Of a stretch of DNA of 64,000 bases, positions 31,893-44,939 are shown piece after piece. The notes under the pieces were generated by a model that worked only from the letters and a program-made list of their open reading frames with translations, had not been told where the DNA came from and ran no database searches. Within the stretch, counting starts at the first letter, position 1, and each line of letters begins with the position of its first letter. The translations under genes were made by a program, and so were the position numbers. The stretch spans positions 81,966,664-82,030,663 of the forward strand of contig NC_035434.2 in assembly GCF_002127325.2 (NCBI RefSeq). Direction: 5' to 3'. The stretch comes from Helianthus annuus. Its lineage: Eukaryota; Streptophyta; Magnoliopsida; Asterales; Asteraceae.

Positions 31893-34800
31893 TCAGACCC
31901 ACTGTCTAGCATATCTAAGACCTATACTATCTGCATGCTTCTCGTGTTTCACTTGAGGTATAGGCTTAGTAAACGGGTCCGCTAGATTCTGATCAGTATC
32001 AATTTTCTCTACTACGATGTCTCCTCTTTCCAAAACTTCCCGTATGTAGTGGAATTTTCTGAGAATATGCTTCGTGCTGTGATGCGACCTTGGTTCGTTT
32101 GCCTAAGCAATTGCACCTGTATTGTCGCAAAATATCTCGATAGGCTTCTGTATGCTTGGTATAACTTCGAGATCAGCAATGAACTTTTTCATCCAAACAG
32201 CCTCCTTAGCAGCTTCTGAAGCCGCTATATATTCTGATTCAGTGGTCGACTGGGCCACCACGCTTTTCTTAGAACTCTTCCAAGTTATAGCACCACCATT
32301 TAAAGTAAAAACATAGCCTGTCTGAGATCGTGAATCATCACGATCCGTTTGGAAGCTTGCATCACTGTAACACTTTACTCTCATCTCTTCTTCCAAACCG
32401 CCAAATATCAGAAACATATCCTTAGTTCTTTTTAAGTACTTTAGGATATTTTTCACAGTAATCCAATGACTTTTACCAGGATTCTTTTGATATCTGCTAG
32501 TCAAGCTCAGAGCAAACGATACGTCCGGTCTAGTACATAACATGGCATACATGATGGAACCGATAGCAGAGGCATATGGAACCTTTTTCATATCCTCTTT
32601 ATCTTTGTCCAATTTGGGACACTGATGACTATTTAGTATGGTTCCACTTGCCATTGGCAAGAGACCCTTTTTGGAATCTTGCATCGAAAAGCGCCGAATG
32701 ACCTTATCGATATACGTACTTTGACTAAGTCCAAGTAGCCGCTTAGATCTATCTCCATAAATCTTTATTCCTAGAATATAAGCAGCTTCTCCAAGATCCT
32801 TCATTGAGAAACATTTACCAAGCTAGTATTTAACATCCTGCAGCATTGGGATATCGTTTCCAATGAGAAGTATGTCATCTACATACAAGATTAGAAAAGT
32901 AATAGAACTCCCACTTGCCTTCTTGTAAACACACGACTCATCTTCGTTTTTGATAAAACCAAATTGTTTGATTTTCTGATCAAAACGAAGATTCCAGCTT
33001 CGAGATGCTTGTTTCAATCCATAAATGGATTTATTCAACTTGCAAACTTTCTTAGGATTCTTAGGATCTACAAAACCTTCAGGCTGCTCTGTATAGACAT
33101 CTTCTGTTAGGTGTCCATTTAGGAACGCGGTTTTGACATCCATTTGCCATATCTCGTAGTCATAATACGCGGCTATGGCAAGTAGAATCCTAATAGACTT
33201 AAGCATGGCTACTGGCGAGAAGGTTTCCTCATAATCAACTCCTTGAGTCTGAGTAAATCCTTTAGCAACCAACCGAGCCTTATAGGTTTGCACATTTCCA
33301 TCCATGTATGTTTTTAACTTGAAAACCCATTTACTTCCTACAGTCCGACATTCGGGAGGAAGTTCAACCAAATCCCAGACTTGGTTGTCATACATGGATT
33401 GCATCTCGACGCCCATGGCTTCGAGCCATTTTTCAGATTCCTTACCTGAAATCGCAGCTTTGTAGGTTGAGGGCTCTTCTTGATTAATTATCAAGACGTA
33501 CCTATCAGGTGAATACCTATCAGGTCCATGACGATCCCTCGTACTTCTGCGGACGCCTAGTGTTACATCGGATTCCTGAATCCTCTCAGGTTTAGGTTCA
33601 ACAATATTTTGTTGAGAGGCAGATTCGACTATTGGTTGATCAATTTGTGGTTCTCTAATTTCCTCAAGATCCACAAGATTATCTCCAATTCCTCGCGCCA
33701 TAAGCTCATCCTCTAGGAATGTTCCTCGACGCTTAGTGAAAACTCTATTTTCAGCAGGATTATAGAAATAATAACCAACCGGATATGCATATCCAATGAA
33801 AACAACTTTTTCACCGCGAGGATCAAGTTTGTCCGAAGACTCACTGGTAACATAAGCGTTACATCCCCATATGCGAAGGTAAGAGACTTTAGGTCGTTTA
33901 CCATGCCACATCTCATATGGTGTCTTTTCTACCTTTTTAGTAGGAGCAATATTTACAAGACGTGTAGCAGTTTCAAGAGCATAACTCCAAAAGGAGTGTG
34001 GTAAGTTTGTACGACACATCAATGATCGAACCATATCTAATAAGGTTTGATTTCTCCTCTCAGACACACCATTGAGTTGTGGTGTTCCGGGTGGAGTTAG
34101 TTGGGATATAATCCCACACTTCTTGAGATGTTCATCAAACTCTTGATTAATGTATTCACCACCTCGATCAGATCGAAGTGCCTTAATCGTTTTCCCTAGT
34201 TGATTTTGTACTTCATTTTGGACTTCTTTGAACTTTTCAAAGGTTTCATGTTTAAACTTCATAAGATAAACATATCCATATCTACTATAATCATCAGTAA
34301 ATGTAACGAAGTATCTTTCCCCGTTCCTTGACATAGTCCTGAATGGACCACATACATCAGTATGTATGAGTCCTAATAGGTCTTTGGCCCTTTCACTAGT
34401 TCCGGTAAAAGGGGCCTTAGTCATCTTGCCACTTAGACAACATTCGCATAAATCATAAGTCTCTTGACCCGTGGATTCTAGAATCCCTGCGGTCTGGAGC
34501 TTCCTCATGCGATTAATGTTATTATGGCCAAGACGACAATGCCAACAATATGTTTGATTAAAGCTGGTTTTAACACGTTTAGAGAAAAGAAAGCATACAA
34601 TATTATCTGATCTATTGTTAGAAGTATCTATTTCATAGACACCATTGTGAGGCTTAGCCTCAAAATAGAACACACCATTTAAAAATGTAGAAATGCTACC
34701 ATTAACAATATCAAAAGCATAATTAAAACCTTGTTCTCTTAAAGCAGAAACAGAAATAATATTCTTAGTCAAACAAGGAACATAAAAAACATTGTCTAAA

Positions 34801-35862
34801 GTAATAAACAATCCAGAAGGTAATTCAAGAATAAATTCTCCAACTGCCTTCACAGCAACATTCTGCCCGTTCCCAACGTGCAGCTCTAAGTCACCCTGCT
34901 TCAGCTTCCTAATCCTTTTTAGTCCCTGCAAATCATTACAAATGTGAAAACCACATCCAGTGTCAAACACCCAAGATTTGCTCGAAAAGGAAAATAGATC
35001 AATAACATGTATACCTGAGGATTCTCCAATCTGCAGCTTCTTAAGCTTCAACTCAGCCAGGTACTTGGGACAATTCCTCTTCCAATGCCCGATCTCATCA
35101 CAATGAAAACACTTGGCATCTTTATGAGGCTTTGCCTTCGGAGTGGAAACCTTTTTGCCTTTGCCCTTGTCATGCTTACTCGCCTTGCCTTTTCCCTTGG
35201 ATTGCTTCTTCTTGGTAATTCTTCCTTCCCTGATCGCCAACACTAGATTGCCCTTAGTTGGGATGTTTGTCTCAGCAGTTTTTAGCATCTGATGCAACTC
35301 TGGGATCGTTCTTTCCCACCCATTCATGTTATAGTTCATTACGAACTGATGATATGAATTGGGTAGCGAGTTAAGGATCACATCCGTAGCTAACTCATTA
35401 CTAAGGGGTGCGTTCAGATGCTCCAGTTGACCAACGAAAGACTTCATTTTCAGTACATGAGCACTGACCGAAGTACCTTCCTGCATGGGACATGTAATGA
35501 GAGATCTCATCACCTCAAAACGCTCATGACGAGCTTGCTGCTGAAACATGTTTTTCAGCTGCTCACTCATCTCATATGCTCCCAAGTTTTCTAGATTCTT
35601 CTGAAGTACTGGAATCATCATAGCAAGCATAAGACATGTCACATCTTGGGAATCATCAACATGTTTTTCCCATGTCCTACGGGCTGCACCCGTATTAGCA
35701 GCAGGTGCTTCGGGAATTGGTCCTTCAAGGACATAAGCCTTTTTCTCCACCCTGAGAACAATTTTCAGGTTGCGGTACCAATCCATGAAGTTAGAATTAT
35801 CAAGTTTAGCATTTTCAAGGATGGACTTAAGCGAGAATTTGGTGTTATCAGAATTGTTTGTA
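31893..35862 (-). pseudogene. D Gag-Pol polyprotein (copia), two amber stops
   Basis: Counting from the Met at 35786: UBN2-type gag (residues 1-200), CCHC knuckle 226-239 (CFHCDEIGHWKRNC), protease DTG 275-277, integrase zinc site (HCRLGH...CECC) and catalytic D477, D540, E576 (DX35E), RT with YVDD near the end of the first frame. A TAG at 32823-32825 interrupts RT, and another at about 32103 interrupts RNase H (after FCDNTGAIA); both are single-base events. Coding resumes each time and ends at TGA 31893-31895. Homologous sequence continues upstream of 35786 to about 35862, where an ATT stands at the place a start would be expected, so the original ATG may be lost. Replicates the element through RNA. 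Confidence 0.92.
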
Positions 35863-37380
35863 GAAATCTGTAGAATTTAGAAGAAAAATTTATTAGTAAT
35901 TTTCATGCATTAACCTAATTCAATTTTGACCCAAGATATACAAAATTTTAGGAATTAGGATGAGATCCCATCTCCCCATAACTCAGTGAATGGACTTAGC
36001 ACTCTTCACTGGCATAGATTGAAGGGTAGGTGACGATCACCAATTGTGTCAACTACACAATTCTCGGTTTGGGGTCGCATGACGAGTGTTGTCAAGCATT
36101 GGTACGTTAACCCCAACTACACCCACTTTCACAATCGTAGAAGACGAATGCAGGGTATACACTAACATTCGCTCTCGTGTCGCAAAAGTGATATTTGTCC
36201 TCAAATAAGAACCGTAGCCCGGCCCATGTAAGCATGGAAATCGCGGAACTACCCCTAACCAAAACCGTAGGCCTGGATGCAGGGTAAACACTAGCACCAG
36301 GGGTTCGGATAGATCAGTTCGGGTGTTCTTAATTTAGGGTGGCGTAGAATATCGATTTTAATTTGGGTTATATTTTAAAATTACCAGTTCGGGTCGTTTT
36401 AAAATACTTGTACGGCCTATGGCATGAACATAGGCTATACAATTCCTTTGTAAAAATCAATTTTACGTTTTAATTTAATTTGTGACGACTTGAAACACCT
36501 TTCAATCACTCAACCGATTAATTTTAAATACCCTATTTAATATAAGTTGGTTGTGTCGCAAATTTATTTTAATTAATAACTTTTATTAATTACGGTTTTC
36601 AAATTAACTTTTAATTTTTGTAAAACCAATTTTGATTTTTGTATTTTAAAATAAACTGTTTATTTTAATTACCTATCCAATACTTAATAAACCTTTTATT
36701 AAAATTGTTGTTTTAATGATCGTGTATTAATTATTAATTTTATTTACGTAACAAACATCTCATGGCAAAACGCATAATAACATAAATAAATATGCAATTC
36801 CGGGTTCAGAATATGTTCGGTTCGTTCGAGCCAAAGAACATGAACCGAGCCCATTAAGTGTAGCACAAACCCTTTTGTGCCCCACTTAATTTTGGATCCA
36901 ATAAAAAAAAACTTTAGTTTAAAGAAAAACTAAGTTTCCTTTAATATAAAGATAAAACAAAATTTATAACTTTATTTTCAAGATAAAGTTTGTTACATTC
37001 TAAACTTCCGTACTAAATTTCGATTTAATATCTTAATTTGGTATATATTAAAAATCATTATTTTAATATTTATGTTTTTTTTATTTAACGCGCGTAGCTC
37101 CAAAAACTAATTTAGTACGCGTGTTATGTAAAACCAATTCTAGACCCGGATTTGCATAGAACAATCATTAAGCTAAACGAAATAGGTTAAGGCCAAAACT
37201 TATTTTGTCAAAGAGGACTTTGACAAGTGTTCATGTTTGACCTTAATAAAACTTGCCTATAACTATTATACGTGACAGGTTCCTATGCCAAATCTACTCG
37301 ATTTTAAGCATACAATTCTATAACTATTTTATAGATCTATAAATACTATAATAAAATTAGCCTACTTTGATTTGTAAGGT
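35863..37380 (-). other. D 5' leader, non-coding
   Basis: About 1.5 kb between primer site and gag. The sense strand just before gag reads TTTTTCTTCTAAATTCTACAG, which resembles a 3' splice site. Two related phrases (ACACTA(G/A)CA...CGCATG/GCAGGG) near 36140-36300 form an imperfect duplication. Nothing else recognised. Confidence 0.55.
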
Positions 37381-37393
37381 GGCTCTGATACCA
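37381..37393 (-). promoter_or_regulatory. D primer binding site (tRNA-iMet)
   Basis: Minus strand TGGTATCAGAGCC directly after the LTR end CCAACA plus one base. Confidence 0.95.
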
Positions 37394-37394
37394 C

Positions 37395-38300
37395 TGTTGG
37401 ACCTTTCGTGTAACTTTTAGAAAATAATTTTTATTAATTTGTCAAACAAAACAAACTGAAACGCAGCGGAAAACATGTACACGAGGTTCGGTTCTAAACC
37501 GTATCCACCAGTGATCTCATTACAATCAAAATAGGTTATATAAAAATTAAAGAATCGTGACTACCAAGTAAGACACCTTGGTTCAACGAACGATCTCGCT
37601 AGATGATCGTTGACCACGAAATCAAATTTGTTCGTTTGAAACAATTTCAAACGAAAACATTAATCTAAAGAAAATAAAGTCTAAAACTTTACTTACCTTT
37701 TTGCGTAATCAAAGAAGCAGAAGAGTTTACTTGTAACAAGCAATTAAATGCTTACGGAGTGTTGCTCCTCTTCTCTTTTTCTTTTGCGATGGCCAAGCCA
37801 AAAACCAAAACAGCCGAAAAAAAAAAAGACTTTTGGGATGTGTATATTTATACTTTCTGTTCCAATTGGACCTTTTGAAAGGATACAATATTTTAACCAA
37901 CAAAAGCTCCGTATCCACTTTTGATTAAAAGATATCTTTTGATTAAGAGTTTTTAGGAGATAATAAAGAAAATATAAAAGTAATGTAATCTAATTACAAT
38001 ATCATAATTATCTTATAATTAAAATAATTATTATCTCTCCTTTTAATTATCTAGATAATTAACAATATATATATATATATATAACTTATTATGATTAACA
38101 AATTAATTATAACATAAAATCTGGCTCTCCGTAATTATTCTAAATAATTACATCTTTCTTTCATTACGCTTATAATTTCGTGATCCGGTGATTAACGATT
38201 AAAACACCGTTAAATGTTCGTTGCCCAAAGTGTATCTCTTTGGGTCGTACCTTGACGGTAATGTTGAATTCTAATCGACAATTGAACATTATATCCAACA
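37395..38300 (-). repeat. D 5' LTR (906 bp) with TATA box
   Basis: TATA box TATAAATA on the minus strand at 37845-37852. (AT)n run near 38065-38082. Differs from the 3' LTR by about 12 substitutions and four indels. Confidence 0.95.
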
Positions 38301-38312
38301 GAGCTATCCGTA

Positions 38313-38324
38313 GCTTTGATACCA
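38313..38324 (-). promoter_or_regulatory. A primer binding site
   Basis: Minus strand TGGTATCAAAGC two bases after the A LTR end CTCACA; one difference from the standard initiator tRNA-Met complement. Confidence 0.85.
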
Positions 38325-38326
38325 CT

Positions 38327-38965
38327 TGTGAGTACAGGATCGGATCGTAAACGATCACTAGATCTGTGGTGGATTCGATATAACGTGCGGAATCCATTAA
38401 ATCGAACCATAATCATGCGCGAAGACGTAATTAAACAACGTTTATTACATAACGATGACAACCGGACAGAGTTTCGACTCGACCTACACACTACACACTC
38501 GAAATCTAATCAACGTGACGTAACCAGAGTGTTCTTGACAAAGATCTGATGAACATGAAAAAGTTCTTGTTCAAGCGAAATAAGATCTCTTCCTTCTGTT
38601 CTAATTCCGTTTGAAATAAGTCTCCGACCTCTATTTATATGTAACTTCTGATTCAAGCAGAATAACCATTGACTGATTTCCTTTGAATGTCACACTCCAA
38701 GTTCAAGCGGAATCTCATTCCATGCAAGCATGCTGTTACGTAAGAAATCAAAATCCATATGATATTGCATTTCTTGTTTGCTGATGTCATATGAATGATG
38801 TCATCATCAAGAATGATGGCATCATTCTTGTTCAGATCCGCTCCCTTCGTATCGTGTCATACCGTATACTGACCTAACATTACCTAACGACACCTAGCGA
38901 AACCTCTGTCCGGTATTTTACAGACTCAAGACACTAGACTTTATATGTACAGTTAGATTTCTATC
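38327..38965 (-). repeat. A 5' LTR, main part (interrupted by B)
   Basis: Matches 13929-14595 with about 25 substitutions. B entered 27 bp before its end, duplicating CTATC; the remaining end is 49036-49062 (...CACTAACA), immediately followed by the A target copy AAGAT. TATA box TATAAATA on the minus strand at 38632-38639. Confidence 0.93.
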
Positions 38966-39395
38966 TGTTGGTGCACTACATCTGTCGACTTTGTCTTGGA
39001 TCGAGTCTTACATTGAATTGTATAGATTAAGGCACATTTTACGAGAAAATAGGAAGTCTATTGTGATTAGTGAGCTGATTTCGCTTATAGGGACTTTGTA
39101 AGGTGATTTTGCTTATGTGGTAATGTTGGGGTTTCGCTTTTGTGGTCATGTTCATTGGAGCGAAATCTCAGCACTATAAATAGGTGTTCCATGAGCGAAA
39201 TAGTTAGTTGTTGCCTTGTATTCCATACCGAAGTGCTGCCGGTGTGAAGAACTGCTTGTAATTGCATTCCAATCAATACAATCAGTAGTTAAAGTGAAGA
39301 ATCAGCTATTTCTAGCTTTGATTTATGTTATTCCGCACCTGAAACAGAGTAGAACGCCTCTGAACGATTCATTCGGGTCAGAGCGCGATCCTACA
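38966..39395 (+). repeat. B 5' LTR (430 bp) with TATA box
   Basis: TGTTGGTGCACTACA...GATCCTACA. TATA box TATAAATA at 39175-39182. Holds three forward and two reverse copies of the TTTCGCT word that is repeated in the leader. Confidence 0.95.
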
Positions 39396-39397
39396 AG

Positions 39398-39409
39398 TGG
39401 TATCAGAGC
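39398..39409 (+). promoter_or_regulatory. B primer binding site (tRNA-iMet)
   Basis: TGGTATCAGAGC two bases after the LTR end CTACA. Confidence 0.95.
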
Positions 39410-39610
39410 TCAGGAGGAGGAGTTCTGCAGAGAACAGCTGGAATTTATCGAGATTTCTTACTTCTACACCTTGTTTCATCATTTCAGAAAGTTTTACCGG
39501 TCAAAATTCGCTCAAAATTTCACAGATCATAGACAATTGGACATAGACAAACCCTGGAAAGTTTGACACTGAAATCCGGACAAAAGATGGATCAAATTAA
39601 CCTCCGATTA

Positions 39611-39825
39611 GATTTCGCTCATATGGACATTCATTGATTTCGCATTTTGGACACCTGATTTCGCTCGTATGTCGACACAAAACCCTAATTTCGCTCATAT
39701 GAACATTAGATTTCGCTCTTGAGTATCCAAAACCCTAATTTCGCTTTTGTGATCATCTAATTTCACTTTTAAGTACTTTCTGGGATTTCGTTCTTTGTGC
39801 ACAAACATCTGATTTCGCTTATTAG
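39611..39825 (+). repeat. Array of nine (G/A)ATTTCGCT words in the B leader
   Basis: Nine copies (two slightly altered) at 15-35 bp spacing, several followed by CATATG or TTTTGTG, twice preceded by AAACCCTA. They end just before the gag ATG at 39857. The rest of the leader, 39410-39610, has no recognised feature. Confidence 0.85.
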
Positions 39826-39856
39826 TCACAGATTTTGAAATACATGTTGACAAGTC

Positions 39857-42800
39857 ATGGATACCGAGTTCTACAATGCGTTTGCAACACCGTCTGGTCC
39901 AGCTGCTATTGTTCAAGCCATGAGTTTAGAAAACGAGACGGGAACCACCCAAAAGCCCCCGAAATTGATGAGTATCGAAGAATATTACGGGTGGAAAGAC
40001 AGATTCGAGAGTTGGGTTCAGGCAAACCATCTTAGATCGTGGGAATGTATACTGAAGAAATATGTGTTGCCGCGAACAGATTTGCAAGTTCTCAAAGAGT
40101 TATCAGAGTTTACAGATCAAGAACGGGTTATGTACAAAGCTGAGAAAATGATGATCAGTCTGCTTCAACAAGCTATCAAAGAAGACATATTACTATTGCT
40201 TCAGCATGACAAAACTGCAAAATCAATCTAGGATGCACTTAAAGTCAAAGTTGAGGGTAGTGAGAATATGATAAAGAGCAAGAAGGCGTTGCTCAAGAAA
40301 GAGTTTGATCTGTTCAGTAGCTTACCGGGAGAGGATACGAAGAAGCTGATAGAACGTTACTGCCACCTAGTGCGATCCATGTCAATGTTGAGTATTACAA
40401 AAGATTGTGAAGAGTGGGTAGACAAGTTGGTTGATGCGTTACCGCAGAAAGAGTGGGGAACGTATTTGATGATTCTGAAGAATACAGGTGTTTATGATGG
40501 GTTGACCATTTCTCAGTTTATCGAAAAGATCGAGAGTCGGGATTTGGAACAGCAGAAGATCGCGAGGATGAACAGTCCAAGTGGTCAACAGGACGTAAAG
40601 ATGTATTACAAAGGAAGTATTCCGGTTCCAGAAGCTGAGAGAAGTCCTAAAATTCAGACTGTGTTTAGTGCTGGAGATTCAACAGAAAAGGTTGATCAGA
40701 GTTCTAACAAAAGAAGCAGCGGATTCTCATCATTTCCAAGTGTCAATCCTAAAGAGTCAGATACAAGTTTTCAGTCTCAAAGCACAAAGACATGAAATGG
40801 TTATGTGATTCAGTGCAACATCACTCTAAATCTTCTAGAGTGTCAAAGTTTTTCAGAAGAAACTGCTAAAGACCACATGGCTCTACTTGGTTCTGTGTTG
40901 TTATCTTATGAGGGTCTAGTGGCTGGTCGGATCGGAAATCCTATGCTCACGAAGGAGGATTACGATCAAATAGACGCCGAAGAGATGGAACTAATGGATA
41001 TCAAATGGTGTCTAGCGAGTGTTCTTAGGCGTGCTGAAAAGTTCAAGACAATTACCAGGAGAAATGACTTTCTTGATGCTCATGTTTCTACTTTAGGCTT
41101 TGATAAATCTAAAGTTACTTGTTTTCGATGCAGGGAGAAAGGCCATTTCAAACGGGAATGCAAGAACAGGGAAGCTAGTGGAGCTCAGAATCCGTTCGGA
41201 AAAGATGACTACTACCGGAAAGCCATTTATCAGCAGGTTGGTCAATCACAAGATTCACAGATGGCTCATGGTAGGAAGCTTGAGGATTCAAAGAGAGCGT
41301 GTTTGGTAGATTTCAACTGGAACAACTACATTTCACCTGAAAGCAAAGCATGTTTAGTAGATCAAGATGATGAGAGACTACCTGAAGGCTTCAGCTGGGA
41401 TATGTTCGTTGATCAAAAAGGAGAATTCAAAGCTTTAATTGCTAAGATCGTTAGAGAACCAAACATGTTTACCACATGGATGAAGTCTATTGGTGAGACT
41501 GTGAAGAGTATGGAAGAAGAGTCTGTTGTTTCTAATGAAAGTTCAGAAAGTTCTGATGAAAAATCACAGAGTTCAGATGAAAGTGTACAAAATGTTGTTA
41601 GTTCAGAAAAAGAAGCTGTTTTTGATCAAACACCATCTGATTCTGGTTTATCAGATACTAGTTCTGAAAAATCTGTACAGTTTGATCATTCACCAGTTGA
41701 TGATAGCAGCAGTGATAATGAGGAGGAAAAACATATCAATGTTGCTAAATCTCATCTTTCTCCTAAAAGTTTTCAGTTCTATTTTGCAGATCGCTTGGAG
41801 AAACTAAAGGAAAAACGAGCTGCTAAAGAACAACAACGAATGAAAACTAAAGATGTTGTTCAGAATATGAATGTTGAAAAAGTTGCTGAGGAGATTGCTG
41901 AAGATGAGAAAGTAAAGGAAGAAGAAAAAGTGAAAGAAAAAGAAAAGGTGGTTGAAGTAGTGAAAACAATCGAAGTAGAAAAGATTGTTGAAGTTGTCAA
42001 GCCTTGCACAAAATGTTTGGAAGCATGCAAGGAATGTGCAGCAAAAGATGATATAATTGCTGAAAATGAGAAGAAGAAGAAGAAGAAGAAGGAGCAGTTA
42101 CTGTTCAACCTCAACTATGTAAAAGAATCTTATGATGTCTTGAACAAAACAGTAACTGGTCTCCAAAAGCAAATTCAGAAAGAGAACAAGCATTAACAAA
42201 GATGAATGCTGTAATGATGTCAAAGCAGAAAGCTATCAACTTTTACATCGAAGAGAGTGCTAAGTGGAAGCAAGAATTGGAGACAGAGAAGATTGAGAAT
42301 GAGAGAATTAGACGTTTATTGCAAAGTTATTCTAGTTCTGATTATCTCATTGATCGTATTTACCCAACTGTTGTAGGTATGGAAGCTTTTCAAGATGAGA
42401 AGCCAAAGAAGAAAGATAGTGGTAAAAAACCGACTGTTAGATATAACAAGTGTCCGCCTCCAATTTGGGAGGGTATTCTCCTAGAAAACCGAATGAGGAG
42501 CAACTTAAAAAAGCAGTCAATATAAAGCTAAAAACCGACACAACTGACGTATTACCAGAAAACATTGACATCACGTTTACCTCGTCTGACACTGATCATG
42601 AGTCTGAGTTAATCAAAAAGGTGGTCGATCAGGTGTTGGATACTGATGAGGAGTCCGAGTCAAAGTCAGAGTCTGGAGGGTCAAATTCGTCAGTCAACAG
42701 GCCAAAGTCGTCGGTTAAACGGACTTATAGTAAAGAATTTTTGTTATCAAAATCAAAATTGGATGATGAAACATTTGAAGTTGCATACACTTTAAATGAT

Positions 42801-43795
42801 TCGGACAAATTATACTATGACAAAGAATTTCCAATAAGAAGTGTTCGTTTCGACTTGATCAAAAAGGTTTTCAAAATGACAGAAATTAATATTTCTGAAA
42901 TAAAAGATTTAAATCTTTCTGAAAAACCTAAAAAATACACTTCAAGAGTTCAACAACGTTTAAACAAGAAAAAGGGTTACAATTCTGGTTCTGGTTTTCA
43001 AAAGAAACCTAACCAAAATCGTAGCTACAAAAAGAAAGGCTTAGGTTTTATTCCACCAGAAAATCATAAAAACATGAAAAATTCTAAAACAAAAACAGAA
43101 TTTGTGTCAGGTGGAAGTGCTGAGGAGGAACAGAAGAAACCGTTCTGGAGACAGTCAAACCAGGAGTTTCTTGCTGAACCGCAATGCCTCATTCAAAGGA
43201 AACTCGAATCTGTTACAAATGCAATGAAGCTGGTCACATTGCATGGAACTGTCCAAAGAATGACAAGAAAAAACAGGGAGTTTCTAAGAAACTTAAAGAA
43301 AAAGTTGTTGATGTTGAACCACCAACCGAAAAATTTAAGGTTTTTGAAAATTCAACTTATGAGGTTGGTAAGTGTTCGAAAAAGAATTTTTGTAAAAAGA
43401 ATGAAAAGAATGAAAAGAACAACCAAGTGTGGGTTGTTAAAAAGGTTAGTGAGAAAGTCGGCGATGAATCTGGTTCCACAAAGCCAGAAGAGCCACAGAT
43501 TGAGGTGAAAATTTCAGTGAATGATGATGATTTTCCATCACTGGAATTTGAAGAGGTTAAACATAAAGTTGGTAAAATTGATATCTCGAATCAGTTTTAC
43601 ACCGAGAAAACTAAGTTTGATGTCGAGAAAACATTCAATGGGAATGTTAAGAAAATTTTTGGAAAAATGCTGAATGGGAAAGCAAAGGGGGTTAAAGATT
43701 TTTATGCAACTAAAAAGGAAACTTACAACCCTACTGCACAAGAATTGAAAACCATCAAGTCTGAGAAGACTTGGATGGAAGTCTGTTTTCCTTGA
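39857..43795 (+). pseudogene. B giant gag (copia/UBN2 type) with coiled coil and two zinc knuckles
   Basis: The start ATG 39857 begins MDTEFYNAFATPSG. One frame continues through two stops (TAG 40229-40231, TGA 40793-40795) to 42196; frameshifts then move it to 42202-42525, 42450-43508 and 43184-43795. Features in order: UBN2-like domain (EEYYGWKDRFESWV, KLIERYCHLVRSM), CCHC knuckle near 41119-41160 (CFRCREKGHFKREC), Ser/Glu-rich acidic part, Lys/Glu coiled coil (about 41800-42200), second CCHC near 43210-43251 (CYKCNEAGHIAWNC), basic/acidic tail. Total about 1,300 codons, far larger than the usual copia gag of 250-400. No pol. Presumably a structural protein used with enzymes supplied by another element. 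Confidence 0.85.
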
Positions 43796-44149
43796 AGTCT
43801 TAGGACTACGCCGGAGATCCCAAGTTTATATCGTGGATCAGGAATCGGCATCATTCTTGTAAAAGTGTGTTTGTGATGTAGTCATTCAACCTAATTGAAA
43901 ATGTGTTGAAATTTTTACAGATTAAAGGACTACGTCGGAGCTTCCAGGTTAGTAAGTGTGAAGCAGGAATCGGCATCTTTGTGATCAATTCTACAAGTGG
44001 TAAAATGGTTATGTAGACGTAACATTCCTATAGTTAGTAGTGTATATATTTTTACAAGTGATATTGTTTTGGATATACTTACAAGTGGTACAGAGGTTTC
44101 TGAACTACAAATGGTAAATCAGGGACATTAAGTTATACTTGATTTACTA
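43796..44149 (+). other. B non-coding region before the solo LTR
   Basis: Contains two copies (about 43800 and 43925) of a ~95-bp phrase with AGGACTACG(C/T)CGGAG and CAGGAATCGGCATC, and three or four ACAAGTGGTA-like words resembling the LTR/primer-site junction. Confidence 0.65.
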
Positions 44150-44939
44150 TGTGACAACTCGAATTTCCAAGATTTCTATTTCGCATTTATTGCACGTTCA
44201 TGTATTGATTAGTTGTTTATTTGCACAATTGATTGCTGTAGAATTGTATGTGTTTTAATACAATGAAGTGTATTGTGTGATTATGCATGGTTATGTGTTG
44301 ATTGTGTTAGACTTGTCAAATGCATAAACTTGGTGGTGAAACTGTGAAACTGTTTGAGATGGTGTACTATTGTAAGATATAGTAATTCAGGGTGTAGAGA
44401 GCAATTATTGAAATCTAAATCATACTTAACCCTAATCTCTTTCCCTAATCATTCACTAATCATCACAAGAATCAAAACACGTACCCTCACATTCTCTAAT
44501 CCTCTCTACAACCATCTTCTCATCATTCTTGGATTCACAAGTCTCTTGCAACAAGTTTAATCTTCCAATCCATTTAGAATCAATCAAGGTAATTGTTTAA
44601 TCATTGTTTGATGTTAATTGTTGATTGATTGATTATGTGTTCATGAAAACCCTAGCTTTCATATGATGTTCTGTGATTGTTGTTTTGGATTCTGATTATT
44701 GTGTAGTGATGTTGATTGGGGGTATAATCGATTACCAATGATTAGGATGCATGATATGTTAATACGGTTGATTGTTAACTTGATTATTACACTATGAAAA
44801 GGTATGGAATTAGGGTTTTGGAACGATGAACGTAACTGGTGATTGATGAAAACGTAACTGATACAATCGCAATGAAATGGAATGTTCGTATGTATGATTG
44901 ATTGTTGTCTGAGTTTTAGAATGATATGCATTTAGTCCG

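Larger units (their letters stand above)
30109..38300 (-). mobile_element. D: Ty1/copia retrotransposon, nearly complete
   Basis: LTRs 30109-31028 and 37395-38300, both TGTTGG...CCAACA on the plus strand; TSD GAGCT (30104-30108, 38301-38305). The minus strand holds primer site, a 1.5-kb leader, then gag-protease-integrase-RT-RNase H in copia order. About 12 substitutions plus several indels separate the LTRs (roughly 1.3%). Only two in-frame stops damage the polyprotein. The LTRs include the dinucleotide repeat (AT)n. Confidence 0.96.

Noticed and set aside
36049..36297. 82-codon minus ORF in the D leader
   Set aside because: Imperfect duplication in non-coding leader, no homology recognised.
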